Notes: generated by a model not told the origin, from the sequence alone. Positions 1 through 12,190 are shown, counted from the first letter of the stretch. The stretch: 64,000 nt of DNA from Pratylenchus scribneri (GCA_030063045.1 JAQSEB010000059.1:4340001-4404000), one strand, 5' to 3'. Translations and numbers: made by a program.

Positions 1-259
1 AAATGAAACCAATGCCATCCATTAAATTGCCGGCTCCAATGAAAAAATGGCGAGAATTGGGCAAAAAAAGGAATGTTAATTAGGGAATTTAAGGTGGGAC
101 GAAAGTTGCGAAAAGCAGGGAAAATTGGTTGACCAATTCAAAAACATTAAAAGGAAAACGAACTGAAAAGAAGGAATGTCACAATGGTGCCTTTGTTTTG
201 TTATTAGCCCTATCTAGTCATTTATTTAAATTAAATAATTTAAATCACATCCAATCCAT
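1..259. other. AT-rich sequence, no gene seen
   Basis: Downstream (3') of the ground-like gene. A short plus-strand open frame at 129-338 has no recognisable domain and looks like chance. I see nothing I can support here. Confidence 0.5.
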
Positions 260-1772
260 TTATATAATTGTTTTATTCCTCTTTCCATCTTCATTTCTCC
301 TTCTGCGCAATGCCAAAAACATATTCAGAATTCCCTGATTTGGGCCTCGCCTTTTCGCATGGATGATCGATTCACTGTCCATTCCTCCTCCTCCATTTGC
401 CCCCTCCTCTTCTCCGTCATAATTGGCCATTTCCTCTTCGCCTCCTTGGCCATTCTCTGCTTCATCTCCTTCTCCACCACCTGTGTTGCCCTCCACTGCT
501 CCTCCGGTTGCTGAATTGCCCTTGGCTGTGGCATAGGCCAAAATAAAACTATAAAAACAATAAATATTCAATGAATGAAAATGGAACATTCACTGACCGT
601 CCATCCCTTTCAATTTTGCAAATGTAATTATGCCAAAAATGGCTTCGACTCGCATAATCCCCAATGCCGGTGATCACTTCGAATGTTGTGTTGAATTTTG
701 CCTCACTCATCATTTGTACTCGATTTGCGATCATTTGAATATTACATCTGAATTTATTAATTGGAGGGACCTTGAGGGTCAATCTTCCCCAATCCACCTG
801 TGGAATTCATCTTCTCCCTCTTGTTGAACCAATTGATGGAATGCATCCATCATTGTGTCCTCCAACTGTAATTCAATTTCATTCATTTAATTCCCCCTAA
901 TTTGCCTCCGGATTGCAGCACATCATATTTGAATCGTCAGTGTAGCATTCGGGCAGAGGATAACGCAACAATTCACAACGAGATTGTTGGCCGGTGATGG
1001 TTGGCATTGGCAAAGGTGAAGTGGCCGGTGGAAGAAAAGTGGTTTGAGGAGGCAAGGAAGGAGGTGGAGGGGACGGAAATTGTTGTTGGGGAGGAGGAGG
1101 CAAAGGAAATTCGGGTTCAGGTTCAGGTTGGATGGGTGGAACAAATTCGGATGAGGGAATTATGGGGGCAGGAGGTGGTTCGAAATTTGGTTGAGGGACA
1201 ACGGCAGATTCGGGTTGGGGAAGGGGTAATTGAGGAGGAGGCTGAAATTGGGCAGCAGATTCGGATTGGGACGAGGGAAATGAAAATGAATTGGACTGGG
1301 ATTGGAATTGGGGCTGAATCTGATTGTTGGCATTGGAATCGAAGAATGATTGAGAAGGAGCTTGAGCCGGTGCAGGAAAATCAGCCGGGAAGAATGATTC
1401 GGATGGAGCTGGAACAGGGAATTGTTGTGCAGGCACTGGGGCAGCCGGTGCAGGTGCCGGTGGGACAACGGGAACAACGGGAGGAGGGAAACCGGTCCTT
1501 TTGATGCGCCGATGTTTTTGTAATTGGCCAAGTGGAGGCAAAATTTGGACGAAATTATTTTCTGAAAAAGACAATGAATGGATGGAATATATTTAAGGGA
1601 ATGAATGACCATTGGCAAATGCCACTGTCGCCCTTTTCATCCTTCTGGCGGCAATAATTGCAGTTGAATGAGTTTTATTGGTGGCAAATTGTTCATCCAG
1701 CAAAATACATTGGCCATAAATGAGCAATGGGATGGAGGAAAGGAGGAATAATAAAGGGAAAAGTGGGAACAT
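260..1772 (-). CDS. ground-like (grl) domain secreted protein
   Basis: Five exons join in frame: 1772-1610, 1561-906, 865-798, 747-598 and 548-260 (441 residues). The protein starts with a signal peptide (MFPLFPLLFLLSSIPLLIYG), continues as a roughly 200-residue Pro/Gln/Phe-rich stretch, and ends with a ground-like domain: a CCNPELEDTM start, a RCNIQMIANRVQ segment, FNTTFEVITGIGDYASRSHF and a YICKIERDG end, then a Gly/Glu-rich tail. Ground-like proteins are nematode-specific Hedgehog-related secreted proteins expressed in epithelia; their exact role is mostly unknown. The intron at 866-905 begins with GC instead of GT (GAG|GCAAAT), and no GT donor exists in that stretch, so the GC-AG reading is needed to keep the domain intact. 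The last few dozen residues are less certain. Confidence 0.82.
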
Positions 1773-2328
1773 TGTTCAGCAGAATGAGCGAAAATAGTAC
1801 ATTATATAAGCAAGAGTTGATCCAATATTCTTCATTTTGGATGATGGGTTCATCTTAATCCAATTCTATCCAAATCCACCAAAAAATCCTAGGGATTTGA
1901 TCCAATATTGTTCAATTTTGGTTAATCTCATCCATCCAAATCCATCCCCGAGGGAATATTCTCCATCTATGCACATATTTGTGTTAAAAAATTAATAAAG
2001 CCAGACTGGATTGAACCATCCACCCCCGACCTCCTCCAAATTTGCCCTTTTATTCAATTTTGTTTGTGAAGCGTGGAAATTTGTGTAGCTGTGGGGGAAA
2101 ATGGAAGGGGGGGGGGGGGGATGAATGAATTATGAATGGAATGGAGAGGGAAGTTTGCTAATGAATTTTGGGTGCGCCAATCTTTTTTTCCGTTGCCTTG
2201 GTCAATAAATTGACCTAATTGAATGTTCCTATGGGCCAATAATTTCTCCGCTCATTTTCCATTCATTTTTTCCCGCAAATTTGCTCATTTCAATAAAACA
2301 ACAATTTTAAGCCAAAATCCATTCCAAA
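1773..2328. other. Intergenic, with a G14 tract
   Basis: This is the space between the divergently transcribed ground-like gene and the GPCR gene, so it should hold both promoters. The only striking element is a run of 14 G at 2107-2120 in otherwise AT-rich DNA. No further gene is supported. Confidence 0.5.
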
Positions 2329-3501
2329 ATGTTTCCTCCTTGGGTTAGCCCCCTTTTCGGTTTCATTTTCTCGGCAATTTCGCTCATTGGCTTTTTCGGC
2401 AATGGATTGGTCATTGTCGCTGTCCTTGGCCATTCCAAAATGCGTCGTTCCCCAATGAATATTCTTCTCCTCAATTTGGTCCTCCATTTCCCCCAATTTC
2501 TAAATTCATTTTCCCTTTTTAGGCCCTTGCCGATTTGCTTAATTTGGCGTTGACCATTTTGGAATGGGCACCGGCCCTTTGGATTGGCCAACCACATTGG
2601 CCCATTCCTTGGTGGTGGACTTGTCCATTGGCCCGATATTTTGAATGCGTTTTCCTTTTTGCCTCAATTCTCAGCCAATTGGCCGTTTGCGCAGAAAGGT
2701 CAGTGCCCCAATATTCCCCTCAAATATATTCCCATCTTTGCTAGATTTGTGGCCATTTGCCATCCTTTGTCTGTCCGCCGTTGGTGCACCCATCGGAATG
2801 CGTCCATTTCCCTTTTAGCCATTTGGTCATTTGTCCTCATTTTCTCCCTTCCAAATGGACTTTTCAATGAGCGAATCCAATTGTCCCCTTCATCGGCACT
2901 TTGCCTCAATCCCTGGTCCCTCACTGAACTTTGGCTTCTCTACAAATGGGCCGAATTCATTTTACTCTTTTTGATGCCCGCAATTTGTTGTGCCCTTCTC
3001 CATTCCCGACTTTGTTTTGCCCTTCAACCCCAAAATAATCATAATCAATTGGCATTATTGATTGAAAATAACAAAGGATTGGATGGCCAAATGCGTTCAA
3101 GGAGAAGGGTGGTCCGAATGCTGATTGGCTGTGTTGCAGTTCAGGTCGGTGTTCCCCAATCTCCCCATTATTTAATCCATTTTGTTTATTAGTTGCTTTG
3201 CTATTCTCCCATTCAAGCAATGTTCTTGGCCACGTCAGTTCCCCTAAATGTTCTTTATCCCTTATACTTTTGCAGTGCCATTTTCAATGTCGTCCTCATT
3301 CCTCCTTATGGCCTCGTTCTTCTCCTCAATGCCTTGGCATTGGCCTGTTCCGCCGCCAATCCACTCCTCTACACTCTTTGCTCCCAGAATTTTCGTTCCC
3401 GCACCAAATCCATGCTTTCTGGCCAACAATCCCCGTTCAGGCCAAATCCATCAGCAGAAGAACAAAAACAATTGGCCAGAATGAGGGCTGACACAATTTA
3501 A
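2329..3501 (+). CDS. Rhodopsin-family GPCR, peptide-receptor type
   Basis: Four exons (2329-2478, 2523-2698, 2745-3144, 3193-3501) join to 344 residues with seven hydrophobic segments. Class A hallmarks are visible: TM1 GNGLVIVAVLGH, TM2 LNLALADLLNLAL, the TM3 cysteine in WWTCPLARYF with AERFVAICHP as a variant DRY motif (ERF), an ECL2 cysteine in SSALCLNP, the TM6 proline in CYSPIQ (a variant of CWxP), and NPLLYTL in TM7. The N-terminus ahead of TM1 is very short and there is no signal peptide. The overall look fits a neuropeptide receptor, but I cannot name the ligand. AATAAA occurs shortly after the stop, near 3525. Confidence 0.85.
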
Positions 3502-4116
3502 ATATTCCCCTTCATTTTCCCTCGAATAAATTTGTCACATTCATTTTGATTTGATGAGTAATTGGCCTTGAGGGATATGAGTGGGTCAATCCTCCATCCA
3601 TCCATTTCAATGCCCCAAAAGTGGTTGGCCACCCTTCCCTCCCTCATTCTTCTTTTCTTTTTGCGGCCAGCCGGCTCTCTTTCTTTCTGTCCACCCTCAA
3701 ATGCAAATATCGATTCCCCCCTCCCAGGCAATTGTCCTCCCAAAAAGGTCGCTCTGCTACTGCCCACCCATTTCCCTCAATTTCATCCAAATTCGCGCAA
3801 ATTGTTGCCTTCCAATTCATTTTTAAAGCAAATTATTCAATGCCTTCTGCCAAAATCTGCTCCAGAATTATTCGGCTGAATGTTGCCACCAAATTCCATT
3901 CTTTTTCCAATTTTTGTTGATTTTTCCTCTGAATTATTATTTTCCATTCTTCAAATATTCTTCATATTTTGGCTTTCACATTTGATTCAGCCAATTTGGA
4001 AAGACAAAAAGGAATCGACGAGAAAAGTGCCAAAAAAGGAAAAGGTAAAGAATGGCCACATTCAAGGGTTGAAAGGGATAGGCCATATATATATATGGAA
4101 GAGGGCATTGGGCCGA
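3502..4116. other. Intergenic, possible 5' region of coiled-coil gene
   Basis: Several overlapping open frames occur but none has a domain or clear codon bias. An untranslated or short upstream exon of the next gene could lie here: a good acceptor-like tract ends near 3990 and a donor-like AAAG|GTAAAG follows near 4043. Not resolved. Confidence 0.4.
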
Positions 4117-7100
4117 ATGAGTGTTGCCAATTTGCGCAAATTGACCTCTCCCCAACCAGTCTCCATGGGAACATCCCCCCTCGATATTGTGGCCAAATGG
4201 TCATTCCCCATCACTCTTCATTTCAATCTTTTCATTTGTAATTATTTTGTCCCCCTCATCAATTCCTGACGCAATTTTCAGGGTCAGCCGGATGTTCCAT
4301 TGGCCATCTCCATTGGAGGCCATCGGCCAAAAATGCTGCTATTCACGCCATCAGCCGGCTTTGGCCTTCCTTCGCCGGTCAGTCCCCCTCCCTCATTCCC
4401 CCTTTCCATTTATTTATTCATTTGGGCACTATTCAAGCATCGTCGCAAATTGATGATTCCATCCTCCTCGTCGCCTGAATTACCCCAAAATGGGGCCCCT
4501 GCCTATTTTATTGGGGCTCATTCCCTCGCCGATTTGCAACAAATCCCAGCCGAACTTTGGTTGACCCGAAGACGAATTGAGGCCGGCGTAAGGGATCAAC
4601 GGAGGCAAAGGGAAATATTGGCCCAAGTGCAGCGAAAATTGGCACAATGTCGGCTGGAAAGGGCGCAAAGGGGAATGGAAATTGATGAGGAGGCACAAAT
4701 TGGGCCAAGGGCAAGAAGCCATTCGCCGACCCCTTCCTCCTCCTTTTTAGGGTTACTCAATCCATTTTCAATTTATTCCCTCCCCATTCCCTCATTCAGT
4801 CATCAATTTTTGCCAGAAAGGCCGAATACTTCACATTTGAATCGGAGGAGGGCATTTGAAGAAGAAGAAGAATTTGTTGAATTTGGAGAGGAAGAATGGG
4901 GCCAAAATGGATTATCCAATCAATTTAGGTAAGTGGTTCTAGCATTTGCCTGGAGTTTAAACACCACAGTGCCCAAAAAATGGGATATGGATTTTAGGAG
5001 AAAGAATATTTAAATTATTACTAATCTGTTTTATGGAAAAATGTAATAATAGAACGTTGAAAAAGTGAACATTTATTTGGGAAATGGGCGGGTCAAAAAA
5101 GAGGCTTGGGGCAATATTTGATTGATAGGATGACAGGCAAAAGTGTGGGTACAGTAGGATGAATAAAAAAAGGCCCTTAGAAATTATTTGACATTGACAG
5201 TGGTCATTTCCCTAATTCCCATAATTCATATTGGCCATTCAATTTGCAGATGGCGTCTTTCGGCATTGGAACGGCAAATGGAAAGGCTGAATTTGTTGGC
5301 CGGTGAAAGGGTGGTGGCAAAAATTGGAACTGAAGAAGAAGGAGAGGGGGAAAGGATAAGGCGGAAAGCAAGGGAATTGGGCCAAGAAATGGCCAAAATG
5401 AGAAGAAGAATTGGCCAAATGAGGGAGGAGGCAAAGGAGGAAATGGAGGCAGCAAAAAGAGAAATGGAAATGAATTTGAGGGGAATAAAGAGAGAAATGG
5501 CATTGGTGGGTTTAATAATTGAGAATGGGGAAAAATAATTTGGATTATTTGGCAGATTGGAAGGAGGGCAGAGGAGAAGGCAAAAATGGAAATGGAAAGG
5601 AGGACAAAAAAAGTGAATAAAATGGGGGAAATTAATAAATTGAAGGGAATTATACAGGAGGAAAGAAGAGCAGAAATGGTGGAGGAAAGGATGCAAAAAA
5701 TGATGAAAGAAATTTGGGAAGAATTACCAAAATTGGAAGGAAATAAATGGATGGAAGAAGGAATTGGATTGGGAAGAGCAATAAAAGAGGCAATTGAAGA
5801 GGCAAAAATGGAAGAAAAGAAGAGAATAATGAAGGAAATGGAAGAAGAATGGAAAAAAAGGAGAAGAGAGGAAATGAGCCGGGAAAGAAGGTGGGATTAC
5901 ACTTTCTGGAAAACTTAATTACAATTACAATCCTTCCGAAATATTTGATTATAATTACAATCCAACCAAAATACAATTACAATGAGGCAAAACACAATTA
6001 CAAATCAGAATGGGGCAAAAACACAATTACAAATCAGAATGGGGCAAAACACAATTACAAATCAGAATGGGGCAAAAACACAATTACAAATCAGAATGGG
6101 GCAAAAACGCAATTACAAATCAGAATGGTGCAAAAACACAATTACAAATCAGAATGGGGCAAAAACACAATTACAAATCAGAATGGGGCAAAAACACAAT
6201 TACAAATCAGAATGGGGCAAAAACACAATTACAAATCAGAATGGGGCAAAAACACAATTACAAATCAGAATGGGGCAAAAACACAATTACAAATCAGAAT
6301 GGGGCAAAAACACATTTGCAAATCAGAATGGGGCAAAAACACAATTACAAATCAGAATAGGGCAAAAACACAATTACAAATCAGAATGGGGCAAAAACAC
6401 ATTTACAAATCAGAATGGGGCAAAAACACAATTACAAATCAGAATGGGGCAAAAACACATTTACAAATCAGAATGGGGCAAAACACATTTACAAATCAGA
6501 ATGGGGCAAAAACACAATTAAAAATCAGAATGGGGCAAAAACACATTTACAAATCAGAATGGGGCAAAACACATTTACAAATCAGAATGGGGCAAAAACA
6601 CAATTAAAAATCAGAATGGGGCAAAAACACATTTACAAATCAGAATGGGGCAAAACACATTTAATTATTCCGGAAAACTTAATAATGTGAATGGATAAAG
6701 GGATTAGGATATGATTGATTAATTAATTGTAGGGAAAGAGAATTGGAAGGAGCTGAATGGGCGGCGGAAAAGGCAAAAATGATGAGAAAAATGGAAAAGA
6801 TGAAGGAGGAATTGGAGGAGGAAAAAAGTGGGAAAAAGGAAGAGGAAAGAAGAAAGAAAATGGAGGAAGAAAAAGAAATGGAAGAAAAGAGGAGGATGAG
6901 AAAAATGGAAGAGGAAATTGAAGAAGAAAGGAGGGGAAAAGAGGAGGCGATTGGAAGATTAGAAGAAGAAATGAAGGAAAGGAGGAAGGCAGAAATTGAA
7001 ATGGAAGAAAGAAGAATGGAGGAAAGGATGGAAATGAAAAGGTAAATGATGAATGGGAGAATATAATTAAAATGGCTGGAATTTGAATATAAAGGGAAAT

Positions 7101-10100
7101 GGAAAGAATGATGGAAAGGACTAAAATGGAAATGGCCAATTGGATGGAAGAAATGGCCAGGGAAAAGGAGGAAATTGAAGCAGAAATGAAAGGTAAGGAA
7201 ATTGGTGAGGAAATAAATGATTGAATTGAATTAAATAATTAGAAAGGATAGAAAGGGCCGAAAAAAGGGCGAAGGAGGAAAAGGAATTGAGGGAAAGGGA
7301 GGTGGAAAAAATGGACAAAGAATGGGAAGAATGGACGAGGATGATGGCCAAATTGGAGAGAGAAAAGGTGGGAAAGGAAGGGGATTAATGGGATAATTGG
7401 ATAATAATTGGATCAATTGAAGGAAGAATGGGGAAGAAAAAGGGAAGAAAATGAATTGAAATGGAAGGAAGAATTGGAAAAGGCAGAAGAAGAAAAGAAA
7501 ATGGCAGAACAAAGAGAAAAAAGGATGACAATGGAGATGGAAATGATGAAGAAGGAATTGGCCAAAAGGGAGGCGGAATGGGCCGAAAAGTGGGAAAAGG
7601 AGGAGGATTTGGAAGAAAGATTGGAGGATGCAGAACATAGATTGGCAAAGGCCGGGGAATTGTGCCGAAAATTGAATGCCGAATTGGAGGAAATGAGGTG
7701 GGGATGGAGTAATGGAATTGGTCAAATTGGATTGGTTAATTTGAAGTGAACGAAGTTTGACGCAAAATAGTTCAGCGGAAAAATTGAGAATGGATTTGGA
7801 GGAGGCAAATGAAGAATTAACAATGTGGAGGGAAAGAATGGAGGAACAAAGGAGGAAGAATTCAATGCTGGAAATGGAATTGAGAAGAGGGGAAAAAGGT
7901 TGGCAAATTTGTGGGAGGAAATTGGATTGGATTAAATGTGATTTAGAAAGACAAAAAGGATTGGGAATGGAGGTAGAAATTATGGGAAAATGGGCCAAAA
8001 GATTGGAATTGGACGAAAGGCCAAAAGGAGGAAGAATGGCCGAAACTATGGAAGGAATTTGGGAACAAATTTGGAGGAAAAAAGAAGAATGGGAAAAAGG
8101 CAAGTTTTAGGGGAATTGAAAAATAGATGCAATTTGGTTATTAGAACGACAGGGCATTTTGGGCCAATTGGGCAGTAGCCGGCAAATGAATTTGGCACAA
8201 CAAAGTGAATTAATGGCGAGCCAAGGAGAATGCCAAAAATTGAGGGCAAAATTGGCCAGAATGGAGATGGCCTTGGGGGAAAAGGAGGCCAGAATGAAAG
8301 AACAAAGGGAAATGGCCGAAAAGGGTTGGAGGCAACAAAAAGAGGCAATGGAAAGGGAATTAGCCAAGGAGAGAAAAGAGGTGGGCAAAAGCAGAAGGGG
8401 CCAATGGAAATCGAACCAACACAATTAAAACTCATTTGATCCTGGACATTGTGAATATATAAACCTATTTAGTGGGGCCTTTGCCGGAAGCCTAATAAGC
8501 CCCCAGTGGCCCAATAAAGGGGATACGGATAAAGGGAATTTGACTTTAATTATTCTTTATTAAATGTGCGGGAAAATGTGATAATAATAAAATGAAGGGC
8601 AAAGAAACAAATAGGAGGGGAAACGGGCTAGTTTATAAATGTGGATTGGGGCAATATTTGATTGATAGGTGACAGGCAAAAAGTGGGGGTACAGTAAGAT
8701 GAATAGAAAAGCAAAAACCTTAGGTATTATTGGCATTGACAAAGTCACTGTTGAAGAATGAGTCTCTGTTGATTGAAGCAAAATGTACGATCGACCTATA
8801 TTCTCTTGAGGGCATAATCAAAGTAATTGAATTGTTTTTGTGAATCTCAGACTGGGGACATTGCCACCCATTTTCCGGTGACAATACCGGCCCAAAATTG
8901 TGGTCTTTTCCGGGAATTTGTACAAATCGAAGAAATGAGCCTTGAAATTGTGGAAGAGGAACAAAAATGGCATTGATGGGGGGTGGTCATCGGTGAGTAA
9001 ACAAATTGGCCAAAATGCACGCTTCTTCCCATCCACAATTTTGTTCCCCCTTTTGGCTGGTGGCGGATTAACCCATTTTTAACCCAAATAATTTATTTTG
9101 TTGCTTTTTGGGTGGTTTTGGGGCATTTCCCCCAAATATTTTTAATTCTTGTTAAAGTTGAATGCGGCATTGGCAGATGAGGAAAAATTGCAAAAAAATT
9201 TACAAAAATTGGAAGCAGAATTGGAGGCCTTAAAGGAGGAAAAAGAGGAATGGATGGAGGGCAAAAGGAAGGGAGGAGGAAGAGGAATGGGCGAAAAGGA
9301 GAGGGAAAAACTGAAAATGGAATTGGCCGAAGTGCAAAGGAAAATGCAAGGAGCAATAATGAAAGCAACAAAATTGGAAGAAAAATTGGAAAAAGCAATG
9401 GCCGAAAAGGAGGCGGCGATGAGGAGGGCGGAATTAGCGGAAAAGGTGGAAAATGGAGGGATAATGGGAAGGAATTAATGGATTTTGGCAGATGGAAAAG
9501 GACACTAAATCGATGGAAACAATCCTTCGATCAGAATTGCATGAATTAAGGTTGGAATGGCGAAAAACAGTGAAAGAATGGGAAAATGGGAAGAAAGCAT
9601 TGATGAGGGAAATGGAAATGAGCCGAAAGGAATTGGAAGCCCAATTGGCCAGATGCCAAAGGGAAGGAAATGCCCAAAGGCAACATATTGAGGCGGTGGG
9701 AATGGGAGGGGGGATTAAAATCGAAATGGATTTGATTAATTAAGTTGGAAATGGACAAACGGAGAGTGGAGGCAATAATCAGGCAAACAACAATGGAAAG
9801 GAATGCATTGGACAAAGGTGGGGGGGGGGGGGGGGGGGTAAATGAAAATTAAATTAAATCAAAATGAAATGTGAAGCATTGGGCACAATGGAGAGGGAAA
9901 ACGGTGAATTACAAAGGCATTGCCAAACATTGCAAGGACAGGTGGAAAGAATTGGAAGGGAAGGGGAGGAAAGGGTTCAAAGAAGACGAATAACGGAATT
10001 GGAAGCCGAATTGGCCAAAATGGGACAGGAAAAGAGAAGGGTCAGGGGAAAGGATGAAATGAATTATGGGGGATAATTGGCAATTTTAGATGGAGAAATT

Positions 10101-10227
10101 GGCAGAACAGAAGGAAAGTAGCCAGGGAATGAGAATTGGCCTCCTTGAAAGTCGATTGGAACAAACAAAGGCAGAATTGGAGGCGGAAAGAAGGAGAAGA
10201 AAACAAAAGGGAGGAGGGAATAATTAA
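4117..10227 (+). CDS. Long coiled-coil protein, Glu/Arg/Met-rich
   Basis: Sixteen exons give about 1170 residues. Supported exons are 4282-4377, 4438-4928, 5250-5505, 5556-5890, 6733-7041, 7095-7192, 7243-7367, 7423-7697, 7747-8099, 8145-8380, 9158-9445, 9492-9695, 9745-9817, 9877-10040 and 10090-10227, and every junction keeps phase. The first exon (ATG at 4117, reading MSVANLRKLTSP) and its donor are uncertain. The first ~200 residues are mixed (Ser/Pro-rich with an acidic run FEEEEEFVEF); the rest is nearly continuous heptad-like Glu/Lys/Arg/Met helix without a catalytic motif. Such a layout suits a ciliary, centrosomal or cytoskeletal scaffold; a rootletin-like protein is one candidate but I cannot confirm it by eye. 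The intron 8100-8144 starts with GC. Introns carry a satellite array and two copies of a dispersed repeat. Confidence 0.75.
4975..5210 (+). repeat. Dispersed repeat, copy A (intronic)
   Basis: About 235 bp in the intron 4929-5249 of the coiled-coil gene resembles 8500-8755 in a later intron of the same gene. The best-conserved part is GGGGCAATATTTGATTGATA followed by a GACAGGCAAAA block and a TACAGTA block. No coding capacity. It could be a decayed non-autonomous element or an internal duplication. Confidence 0.7.
5981..6661 (+). repeat. 28/29-bp satellite array 1 (intronic)
   Basis: Roughly 23 head-to-tail units fill most of the intron 5891-6732 of the coiled-coil gene. A unit reads GGGGCAAAAACACAATTACA then AATCAGAAT; 29-bp units have five A after GGGGC and 28-bp units four. 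A second variable site is CAATTAC versus CATTTAC. Units run in the same direction as the host gene. Sequence on both sides (5905-5919 and 6669-6683, TCTGGAAAACTTAAT with one mismatch) is a short direct repeat. Confidence 0.97.
8500..8755 (+). repeat. Dispersed repeat, copy B (intronic)
   Basis: Partner of the repeat at 4975-5210, in the same orientation, within the 777-bp intron 8381-9157 of the coiled-coil gene. Identity is high around 8645-8700 and weaker upstream, where only patches such as AAAATGT.ATAATAATA align. Confidence 0.7.
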
Positions 10228-10456
10228 AATGACCAGTGATTATCAAACCCAAAATAGTCTTTCCACATATTAAATTTGCGCCAATTGATCTCAAAAAAAA
10301 AAATTGGATTTTTTATTTATTGACAAAAAGTAAAATAAATAAATTAATTAAAGGGAATATTGCGCATTGCCATAAATTTAAATTAAAATGAAAGAATTTG
10401 GCGGCAAATGGAATCCAAAATTATAGAATTAATCCTTCTTCCTTCACTTCATCCAA

Positions 10457-12190
10457 TTAATATAGGTCACGGGTTCTTCGGCCCCAAATGCTGGTCAGAC
10501 TGTCGCCAACCTAAAAAAAATAAAAATAAATTGGAATTAATGAATGAAATGAACAAACCGTGGGTTTGGCAATTGCAGGAAAGTAGGACTCATTGATGGT
10601 TGTTGGAGAAAGACGATTGCGAAGCAATTTGACCCCATCCGCAGTGATGCAGCCAAAAACGTTGAGCGACTAAAATAAATGAAATTGGGATAATTTGATA
10701 ATTGGGAATGGATAACTAACCCGAAGGAAGCTGAGAGAAATGAATGAGACTGGCTCAATTCCATAGCATCGAGACAAGTCCAATTTGCTCAAATATTTCA
10801 ATTTTGAGATGCTTGGCAAACATTTTTCGGTGATCAGTGCATTATCGGCCAAATCCAATTCCTCCAAATATGGACAATTTTTGCAGAGAAAGGCCACATC
10901 TGAATTTAGAGAATAATAATGTCAAAAGTCAAAGGAGAAAATAATGTGCTCACTTTCATCGGTCATTTGAGGATTTTCGCGGAAACCAGACAAATTGAGA
11001 CGGCGTAATGTGGTCGGCAGAAATTGGCAAACAACTTGAATTGCTTCACGGTCAAGGGTGGCCCAGGCCAAATTCACTTCAGTCAATCTGATTAAAATAT
11101 AAAGTGAGAATATTTTTAAATTAATTCAAACCTTCGACAATTGCAAAATATTCCGCCCAATCCAAATTTGCTCAATGTTTGTACCTGAATGAATAGTAGA
11201 TGGAATAATCATTTTTAATGAGTAAAATAGGCTTACGTAAACGAGGTCGAGAAAACGAAGATTTTGATTTTTTGATATTTCCCGGCAAATTTCATCATCG
11301 ACAAGCTGGCAATTTTCCAGACTCAATGCCTAAAAAAGAGAAAAGTTTAAATGAATTAATGAATTTAGAATATAAAATTACAATCAATGATTTGCAACGA
11401 CAGAGAAGGCGCAAAAGTGTTTGACGATCCGGGAATGTGGCCTGACTCAAGTCCAAATGAGTGAGACGACAAATTTGCAAATTGTTGAAGTCATATCCAG
11501 AGAGAATCGGTGGAGCAGATTGAATCTAATAAAATGAATTGTCATTTTTATTTTATTGTTTTTCATTTCTGTAACCTGCGTTTCAGCCATTCGCAAAACT
11601 TGAATGCGGCGATCCAACAATGAATGCAAGGAAGTCTCATCGACCAATCGTTTTGCCATATTCATAAACTCCCAAAGAGAGTAGTCCTTTCTGGAATGAA
11701 TGAGAAATGTTAAAAATAATTTTTAATGATCTTGTGGATTACCCAATCAAACTGAAACGATTGCAAGTTGCCATCACATGGACCAAGTCGATTTTGTTAA
11801 GTTGTGCGAAAATGCGAAGCAATAGATTTTCCGGAAGTTTGTTGATATAATCTTTGAATATTTTTTTATTAATTAAATTGTAAATAAAACAAAATACCAG
11901 TGGGTGTTCGAATATTTGCGCTACGGCGGGAAAATCGACTAGAGCCGGAGCAAGGCGTCCGGTAAAAGATGTTGATGTCTGGTTTTATGCGCAAAGCCGT
12001 TGAGATTTCTTGGAATGATGCCGAATGAAGGTCCGAACCAAATGAAGAATCCACATCACCCTGAAAATTGGATGGTAATTATTGATTAAATATTCCCCAT
12101 TTTTACTCGAAATTCCACTGATTCATTGAATAAAGTCGATTCGTTGAGTTCATCTTCTTCGTCATATTCTGCCGTCGATTCCAAATCCAT
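10457..12190 (-). CDS. skpt-1: SKP2-like F-box/LRR protein
   Basis: This is the substrate-recognition subunit of an SCF ubiquitin ligase; SKP2 family members drive degradation of CDK inhibitors. Exons read from ATG at 12190: an acidic start (MDLESTAEYDEEDELNEST), a Ser-rich linker, an F-box (INKLPENLLLRIFAQLNKID), LRR segments (LTHLDLSQATF, LSLENCQLVDDEICREIS, LTEVNLAWATLD, LEELDLADNALITEKCLPS, LSKLDLSRCYGI), and a C-terminal tail LNVFGCITADGVKLL followed by AIAKPTVGDSLTSIWGRR. That tail matches the SKP2 signature (QVFGI..., IARPTIG, IWG), which separates SKP2 from other FBXL proteins. It ends 229 bp from the convergent coiled-coil gene. The symbol is assigned by homology to the nematode SKP2 orthologue. 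Confidence 0.88.

Noticed and set aside
5226..8110. Minus-strand Phe/Pro/Leu/Ser-rich open frames opposite the coiled-coil exons
   Set aside because: They are the pyrimidine-rich complement of Glu/Lys/Arg codons; the plus-strand exons have consistent splice phase.
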